In this document: positions 58,071-64,000 of the stretch, in pieces
Layout: each line of letters begins with the position of its first letter
Numbering within the stretch: the stretch's first letter is position 1
Assembly: GCA_028564705.1 (NCBI GenBank)
Contig: JAPXFQ010001507.1
Span: 434,001 to 498,000 of the forward strand
Length of the DNA: 64,000 nucleotides
Reading direction: 5' to 3'
DNA from: Apricaphanius iberus
Lineage: Eukaryota > Chordata > Actinopteri > Cyprinodontiformes > Aphaniidae
Translations under genes and position numbers: made by a program
Notes under the pieces: generated by a model
The model's database searches: none
What the model saw: only the letters and a program-made list of their open reading frames with translations
Told to the model about the DNA's origin: nothing

Positions 58071-61000
58071 TTACCATGGTCCATCAGCAAGGTAGGCTTT
58101 GCTTAAAATGTGGTGTTCTGGGGTGATTTTCTTTCTCACAACGATATCTCTCAGGAGTGCCTTCACACGTGCAATCTATGTACATGACATAGACAGTATC
58201 AAGTTAGTTTGTCCTAAATAAATCTAGAAAAACTTCTAATAGAGTATTGTTTTAAGTACATATTTTACTAAATTTACAGACATGAATGGGAATGCTTTCT
58301 GACCTACAGCATCTAATATTCTGTACTTACTTCCTGAGACTGTAAACTGTTTGCATTGAACAGCTGTCGTATGATGACCTCACACTCCTGCAGTGTAGGA
58401 GCGCGTGGCAGGTGAGATGGACTGCTGTGAATTCTTAGAGGCTGTAAGGAGGTAATTAGCTGTCCTGCAACGTCTGCACGATGGTTTTGTTGTACTGATC
58501 GTGGAACTTCGCTGCACTCTCTTGAGCTTAAGAACAAAGAAAATGTATTAAAGAGTTTTGATTGTGAAAGTTGGATACCGTCATCTGCAGATAAACAAGT
58601 TTTTTTTAAAGACTAGCCCTAAAACTTTACTTTTTAACAACTTTTAAATAGTATTTTAAGATGTTCAGAGCTATCTCCAGGCTTAAGCGACTGGAAGACA
58701 TACTTTCTACTTTTAATCAAGTATTCTCTCTTTTATACAAGTAGGCATTATGTGCGTTTTAGCTGTGCCTTGATTCTGGACAGAGCCTACCAGATATATA
58801 TATTTATATATATATAAGCAACTGTCTATTTAGGAAGCAATACTGGATGACAATCAATTTCAAATGCTGCTATGACAATGGAATAGACAACAGGTACAAA
58901 TTATAGGAAATTAGCAGGACACCCCCCAGTAAAGAAGTGGTTCTGCAGGTGGTAACCACAGACCACTTCTCACTTCCTCTGCTTTCTAGCTGATGTTTTA
59001 GTCAGTTCTGAATGCTGCCAGAGCTTTCACTCTAGTGGTAGCATGAGACTAAGGCCGTTTTCACATGTGTGGCCGTACCAGAAAACGGCCAGAGAAAATG
59101 CTAATTTTTTCTGTTCACATGGCACGGATCTCTGACCGTATTGCGATCCAGTCTTTTACTACAAATAAACAGCAGGTGGCGGCATACAAATAAGTCTTAG
59201 TTCTCCAACAAACAAGGGAGTGAGAAGTACCGACGTCATAAAACGAGCGACAGCCTAGAATGTAAACAAACTGGTCTACTGGTCAGCTGCTACCTGAAGC
59301 CATCTACAGGGTGAGTGTTGTAGTAAACCCGCCGTTTTGTAACCTGCTGTGTTGCTGTGGGATGCTTGAATCGCGTTGTTTTGGTATTTGTATGGTCGCG
59401 AGGTGATTCTGTAATTTCGGCCGGCGATGTCGTCATTTCCGCATGGAGCGCGTCTATTGTCTTGAGTACGGCCAGAGTACGGGTTGTGTTCACATGATAC
59501 GTGGCCGCTCGTACCTGGACTCGGATACTACCTCCAAGGCAGGTCTCTCTGGCCGTATTCTGGCACGGTACAGTCTGTGTTCACATGGTACGAAATAAGT
59601 GGATTTTGACCAAATACCGTACCCGAGTACGGACTCCCGTACCATCTGAAAGCGCCCTTAGTCTACAACAGACACAATTGGCTCAGGTAATCCAGCGCAT
59701 CCAGAATATGACATCAGTGCGAGCTGTGGCAAGAAGGTTTGCTGTGTCTGTAAGGGTAATGTAATGGGGTCTCATTTATACAGCTACCTTACGCACAAAA
59801 CGGGGTCTGAAAACTATGTAAATAACTTTATACGGAAAGTTTGAGTTTTATAGAAAAAAACATGGTGGAAAAATGTGTGCAACTTTAAGCACACTAAGGA
59901 CCTTGCTTTTTGGACACGGAGGGCATTTAAACCACATTTTCAGACTTGTAGAGCATTGCACGCGCAAACAAACACAACCAACACACAAACTTGTCCCCCG
60001 TCCCGTTTATATGAACCGAGAATAAAAATTTGAATTTAATTAAAAATATGTCAGATTTAAGAATTATGTTCATATGTTTGTCTTCAGATTTGTTAGCAAT
60101 TGCACGTATTGGTGCATGTGTGAAAAATAAATCTCCTGCAGTGTCCCAGCATAATTCTGCACAATGGATGCGCTGACACTCAATGAAGAATCTTGTTTTA
60201 TGTCAAACACACTGCTGCATCAACGCTGTGTTACCTGCAGCTCTTCCATTTATTTTTATGAGCCAAAATCAATATGTTGCATGGATGATACTTTTTAAAA
60301 GTAGGCTTTTCAAAGCGCACCTTTTTGCCAGGCTTTAAATATCTAGGAATGCTTAAACTTATGTTGTAATGTGATGTCGTTTTATTTGTTTTAATTTGCT
60401 TTGATTCAAGTCTTACTGTCACTATAAGAGATAATCATAGCCTATAATTGAGACTTTATATTTAATGTTCTTACTTCTTTCATCTCTTGTGCTGCTGCTT
60501 TTATTTTTTTTAAAGTTTTTTTTTAACTCGTCTTCTAAAACATTTTTTGTAACTATATTTTTGTCTTTTTATGTGAAGCCTTTGGCCGAGTAAAACTCTA
60601 TATAGATCGATATTGATTGATTGATTGAAATAAAACGATTTTCCCTGTCTCCTCATGCCCGCAGCTGTCTTTCTCCGCCTCGTGGTTGCCATGGTTACCT
60701 GTGAAACGCCCCATGTTGGCCGACACTTTGCATTGACCGTTTATGGCAGAAAGTGGGTATGTAGGAGGTGGGATATGATCCAGAAACAGCTGAGCACATT
60801 TCTACAAAGAGTCTCATTTATAAAGTGGAGATTGTGTCCAGCTGTGCATACTCCAAGTTTGATAGATCAGAAACCTACGAGGCGTAAGTTAAAAAAAAGT
60901 TGCTGAGCTTAAGTATGGTTGTAATGAGGATTCTGCGCAAAGTTTTATAAATGAGACCCCAGATCATGGACGTGCTACCCGGAGACAGGCCAGTACATCA

Positions 61001-62885
61001 GGAGATGGGGAGAAGGGCGTACTAGGGCAGCAACTAAACAGCAGGACCTCTACCTCCCCCTTAGTACAAGGACGAACAGGGAAAGCACTGAGATATATTT
61101 GTTACGCGGGATCAACAGTGGCAAAAGAAGTAGGAAAACAAGCAACAATAGCGGTAAATATGCTCTTCCATACGTTCTACGACACTGCTGCTGTCTTTTT
61201 TTGTCGTAATCTGAAAGTTAAACAGCTGATTATCTCCTCTATGTTCATCATGTTCTATTATTTCTGACCTACAAATCCGGCACTCTATCCAGTCTGACTT
61301 CTGTACTCTGCCCCGTAGTGGAACTCCCCAGTAGAATGTGCACTGCTCAAGCAAGTTAATGCCCAAGACACAGCCTGTTGCTGGTGTCAATGCGAGGTTA
61401 TGAGAGTAAAAAAAAAAAAAAGCAAGTACATTTCCAGCCCTACTATTAAAATGAACTTCTAATAAAGTGTGTATTGGCAAAACTGGTTATTACTTTTATG
61501 TTGAGGCAATGTCGAATGTTATTGGCAGCTGCTGAAAGTAACTAATAAAGTAACTTGTAATCTAACTTGGTTACTTTTAAAATAAAATAATCAGTGAAGT
61601 AACTAAGTTACTTTTGGAAAAAGTAATCAGTAGTTAGTAATCAGATTACTATTTCAAATTAACTGTGGCAACACTGCAGGTGGGGGTTGTGCTACAGCCC
61701 AACACCGTTCAGGACATTTGGCAATTGAAAAGGGACCAAGATTAGTAAATTTGCCACTGTTGCACTGTGCTCTTCACAGATTAAACCAGTTTCACACTGA
61801 GCACACGTGACAGTCTGGAGATGCTGTGGAGAATGTTCTGCTTTCTGCAACAGATCTAGTATGTGTTATTTTAAAGTTCCCATTATTTTTTTGGGCAGTT
61901 TATATATAGCTAAGTGATTTAGTGTTTAGCTATGTCTCTTTCTAAACAGTCATCTACGGATGTATTGCTGCCATTAAATTTGTGTAGTCACTTTGGTTTT
62001 GTTTCTCTCAGGAAGACGTCCTTGGTCAGTGATTCTATATTTATCAGGGTGATGCTAGACAAAGCAAAGACAGCCGCTGCAGCACAGCATGTGTACCTAG
62101 TATGTCTTACCCAGGGGAATCCTGCAAGCTGTAAGAGAAACCCCTAATTGTTCCGCAACCCCAGCTGTCTCATGTAACAACATAAAAGATCCATGATTTC
62201 AGGGGATGACCTTGTATGAAAGGACAAAGTCATTTAAAATGAGAGGTTTGTTTTGTTTTATATTTATTGTGGATTTATTCTGAAAGGGATTTTGTATACT
62301 CTTCTAGTCATTTCCTATAGGAAAAACTTGTTACTCTGCATGTGCTTTTATGTTTAGCCGTGTCTCTTTTCTGGACAGAGCCGTTTATAGAGTAATATAG
62401 CAATTATTTTTAGGGTCCTCTCTTTGATTTTTTTTTTATTCCTGTAGAGACACTCTTGATGTGGTGGTTTCTGTTTAGATGTATCTTAAAAATTTTAATA
62501 TGAAGTGAATTTGAGCCAAATTTATTGGTTTTATGTAATTAGTTACAACCTGGACAGCCAAGAAGACTTGGGAATATTGTTAAACCAATGAACAGTATTT
62601 TTGCACAGTATATTTGCATCATGTTTTAGCCTTTGCAAATAGGCAAAATAGTTGCGTAATAAAGATGAAACAGTGTACACATTTAGCTAAAAAATCTAGA
62701 GGCCATATACAACCACTTAAACTTTAAACTTAGTTGTATGTATGATGGTTGGACAGAACTTCACCCTAAAGCTTGATCTTGTAACAGCACTGCTGTGTCC
62801 TCAAGTTCCTCCTCCAGGTAGAGTCCAGTGTGGGCCTCTCTGCCATGAGTGGGAGGTCTTGCGTCTGGAAGGCTGCACATTACTC
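58071..62885 (-). CDS. ccdc74a: CCDC74-like coiled-coil protein, last three exons
   Basis: Three exons join in phase: 62885-62765, 58526-58331 and 58175-58071 (stop TAA 58071-58073). The protein end reads THGREAHTGLYLEEELEDT, then APTLQECEVIIRQLFNANSL, then QSQEIARVKALLRDIV and ends SKAYLADGPW. LQECEVIIRQLFNANSLQSQ aligns with the conserved [20 protein letters not shown] block of human CCDC74A/B, near its C-terminus. The protein has no catalytic motif in view. The coiled-coil N-terminal half must lie beyond 64000. Function of the family is poorly known; cilium-related roles are not established by this sequence. Paralogue letter is uncertain. Confidence 0.75.
58331..58526 (-). CDS. ccdc74a: CCDC74-like penultimate exon (most conserved block)
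   Basis: 65 codons plus one base. Acceptor TTTGTTCTTAAG|C and donor CAGGAA|GTAAGT are strong. The first base completes a GG+C codon from the exon ending at 62765, which independently supports that exon. It contains APTLQECEVIIRQLFNANSL, an amphipathic helix-like stretch. An in-frame run continues past the donor to 58313, which is intron. Confidence 0.8.
59053..59657. mobile_element. PIF/Harbinger-like MITE, copy B (inverted relative to copy A)
   Basis: This 605-bp element begins GGCCGTTTTCACATGTG and ends CATCTGAAAGCGCCC, so it is the same family as 23424-24029 read on the other strand. Flanks are TAA on the left and TTA on the right, one base short of a perfect TWA duplication. Internal sequence matches copy A at high identity, including the region of the shared 67-codon frame (minus strand 59290-59493). 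It lies next to a Tc1-like remnant that starts about 59670. Confidence 0.83.
59766..60960. mobile_element. GGGGTCTCATTTATA-family element, full length, inside the Tc1 gene
   Basis: Starts GGGGTCTCATTTATACAG and ends TTTATAAATGAGACCCC, inverted ends over 1195 bp. The right 300 bp is the reverse-complement relative of 32651-32955. It contains an open frame (60655-60906) sharing the RHFALTVYGRKWVCRR segment. No transposase was recognised and no clear target duplication was found, so insertion into the Tc1 is inferred from the flanking reading frame. Confidence 0.7.
61480..61680. repeat. AGTAACT/AGTTACT-rich repeat
   Basis: Multiple AGTAACT, AGTTACT, GTAATCTA and AGATTACT strings in both orientations, ending CTGTGGCAACACTG. 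This is a widespread fish MITE type, often assigned to hAT. Only the right side is clear; the left end would be somewhere after 61085. Confidence 0.5.
62765..62885 (-). CDS. ccdc74a: CCDC74-like third-to-last exon
   Basis: Acceptor TTGTTCTTGTAG|GA and donor TTTAGG|GTGAAG bracket 121 bases, open in one frame: CSLPDARPPTHGREAHTGLY, then LEEELEDTAVLLQDQALG. It starts with two bases of a split codon and ends with two, matching the next exon. The acidic LEEELEDT segment resembles the acidic stretch before the conserved block in human CCDC74. It is too short to be listed as an ORF; found by exon phase. Confidence 0.6.
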
Positions 62886-63089
62886 CTACAAGAACAATGA
62901 CTAAGCTTACCTAAGAAGCTTTCTAAAGGCTATCACAGTTTAGAGGTTAACCTGGAGACTTTAAAAATAACTACAAAGACAAATGCGTGCACAGCAAGGC
63001 GGTCTGGCATCCTTACATGTCAATAATCATAAATCCTCTAGGTTAGTATTTGGTTTAAAAAAATTCAAGAATCTTCAGTGAGTTACAAT

Positions 63090-63890
63090 GGTCTTCCTAC
63101 TCCTGTTCTTCTTCACATTTTGTCATGTTACCACTACAAACGTCTGTGTATTTTGATATTTTATATAACAGACCAGCAGCAATTATGAATTGGGAAGAAA
63201 AGTATACATGCTTTTCAAACGTTTTTAGAAATGTTTATCCAAAAGGTGTAGTGTGTAATTGTTTCCAGAGCCCTTTACTCTAATTCCTCTAAATAAAATC
63301 CAGTTTATCAAACAGACTGCAGAAGTCTCCATGATAGTAAAATAAGTATGGCACAACTGCTAACCTATACCAACACATACCTTTCCTCCAAAACTGTCAG
63401 ATTGTGAAGGGAGATCATTGCTAAGAGAAGGAGCCAAGAAGCCCCAACGTAAATCTGGAGGGGGTGCATAGCTCCCAAGCTCAAGTAGAGGAATCTGTTG
63501 ACAGGAAAATATTGTTGTGTACTCCCAAAAACAAAAAAAAAGGTGCTGGTCAAATAAGACCAAAGTTTAACTTAAGAGGACACATTAGGTCTGGGGAAAA
63601 ACACATCAACCTAAACACACAATTCTCACCCTAAAATATGGCAGTGACAGCATTGTGTTGTTGGGATAGTTTTCGTAAGAATGCCCAAGGTGGATGAAGC
63701 TAAATACAGGGCAATAGTGGGAAAAAAAAGTCTGTTTCAAGATTTGAAATGGGAGCAGCAAGACAACAACCCTAAGCATACAGCCAGAGCCAAACATGCT
63801 AGCATGCTATTGTTTAAGTCAAAGCATAATCACATGTTAAAATGGCCTAATCAAAGTCCAGCTAAATCTACTTAAAGGTCTCATTCACTC
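63090..63890 (+). mobile_element. Tc1-like element, degenerate
   Basis: Leader sequence at 63240-63310 (CTCTAATTCCTCTAAATAAA, as at 35340) is followed by fragments of the transposase: GAGATCATTGCTAAGAGAAG and GAATCTGTTGACAGGAAAAT, then a KYRAIVGKKSL-like piece, the catalytic-end QQDNNPKHTARA and SKHNHMLKWPNQSPA (63740-63860). The second catalytic aspartate in QQDN is present, but stops and a deletion before it exclude function. It runs toward the right edge. Confidence 0.8.
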
Positions 63891-64000
63891 ATTTTTTTCA
63901 ATGAATTCCTATGGCCTCTAACCAAATTATATGCCTCAAGAGCCATTTTCTGTGGAGAAAATGTGACCTCAGTCCTGTTTCAGGAGGCTGCAGTTTGTCC

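Larger units (their letters stand above)
59670..61870 (+). mobile_element. Tc1-like transposase gene in three pieces
   Basis: Three parts of one degenerate transposase are in order. First, 59670-59765 codes QTQLAQVIQRIQ, then SVRAVARRFAVSV. Second, 60961-61085 codes SWTCYPETGQYIRRWGEGRT, then RAATKQQDLYLPLSTRTNRE. Third, 61678-61870 codes QVGVVLQPNTV, then LFTD-SF and STRDSLEMLWR. These are consecutive parts of the fish Tc1-like family with an SGRRRATTQRQDRYL-type linker and the catalytic FTDES start. Each gap is filled by another repeat. Stops and frame changes show it is dead. Confidence 0.7.
58527..62764 (-). other. CCDC74-like large intron filled with nested elements
   Basis: A 4.2 kb intron. 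It holds MITE copy B (59053-59657), a Tc1-like element (59670-61870) and two elements within it (59766-60960 and about 61100-61680). 61880-62760 contains no recognised repeat or gene. Confidence 0.65.

Noticed and set aside
60655..60906. Protein gene with RHFALTVYGRKWVCRR
   Set aside because: The same segment occurs in reverse at 32651-32955 as part of an interspersed repeat, without a start context or conserved full frame.

Overview
This is 64 kb of an AT-rich vertebrate genome, almost certainly a ray-finned (teleost) fish. The genes are interrupted by introns, their proteins match vertebrate families closely, and the spaces between are full of typical fish mobile elements: Tc1/mariner remnants, PIF/Harbinger-like MITEs with 3-bp TWA target duplications, non-LTR retrotransposon fragments and a tRNA-derived SINE. 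There is no prokaryotic organisation, operon, CRISPR array or phage. Four protein-coding genes are supported.

Layout from left to right. (1) 300-11049, + strand: the last two coding exons of a GPI-anchored membrane matrix metalloproteinase, mmp17 (MT4-MMP), split by a ~10 kb intron. (2) 11.1-27.1 kb: no gene recognised, many transposon remnants. (3) 27588-31720, + strand: a complete nine-exon T-box transcription factor of the Tbx6/Tbx16 (VegT/spadetail) type, 388 codons plus stop, with all splice phases consistent. (4) 32-39 kb: no firm gene; MITEs, Tc1 pieces and a SINE. (5) 39.36-49.42 kb, - strand: complete crkl adaptor (SH2-SH3-SH3, 302 aa, three coding exons) with a long 3' UTR and a CpG/YY1-type promoter region near 49.8-50.3 kb. 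(6) 50.4-58 kb: no firm gene; a broken LINE reverse transcriptase carrying a MITE. (7) 58071-62885, - strand: the last three exons of a CCDC74-like coiled-coil gene whose 5' part lies beyond the window; its large intron is a mosaic of nested transposons.

The genes belong to unrelated processes: pericellular proteolysis, mesoderm transcription control, phosphotyrosine adaptor signalling and a coiled-coil protein. They are neighbours rather than a pathway. I found no convincing undescribed system. The best leads are a set of nested transposon insertions whose order can be read from exact junctions, an inverted pair of 0.6 kb MITEs 35 kb apart bracketing the tbx and crkl genes, a T-box-like inverted half-site pair just upstream of the T-box gene start, and two unassigned candidate coding exons (39181-39395 and 50281-50394). 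All family assignments are from memory of protein families and repeat consensus sequences; no search was run.
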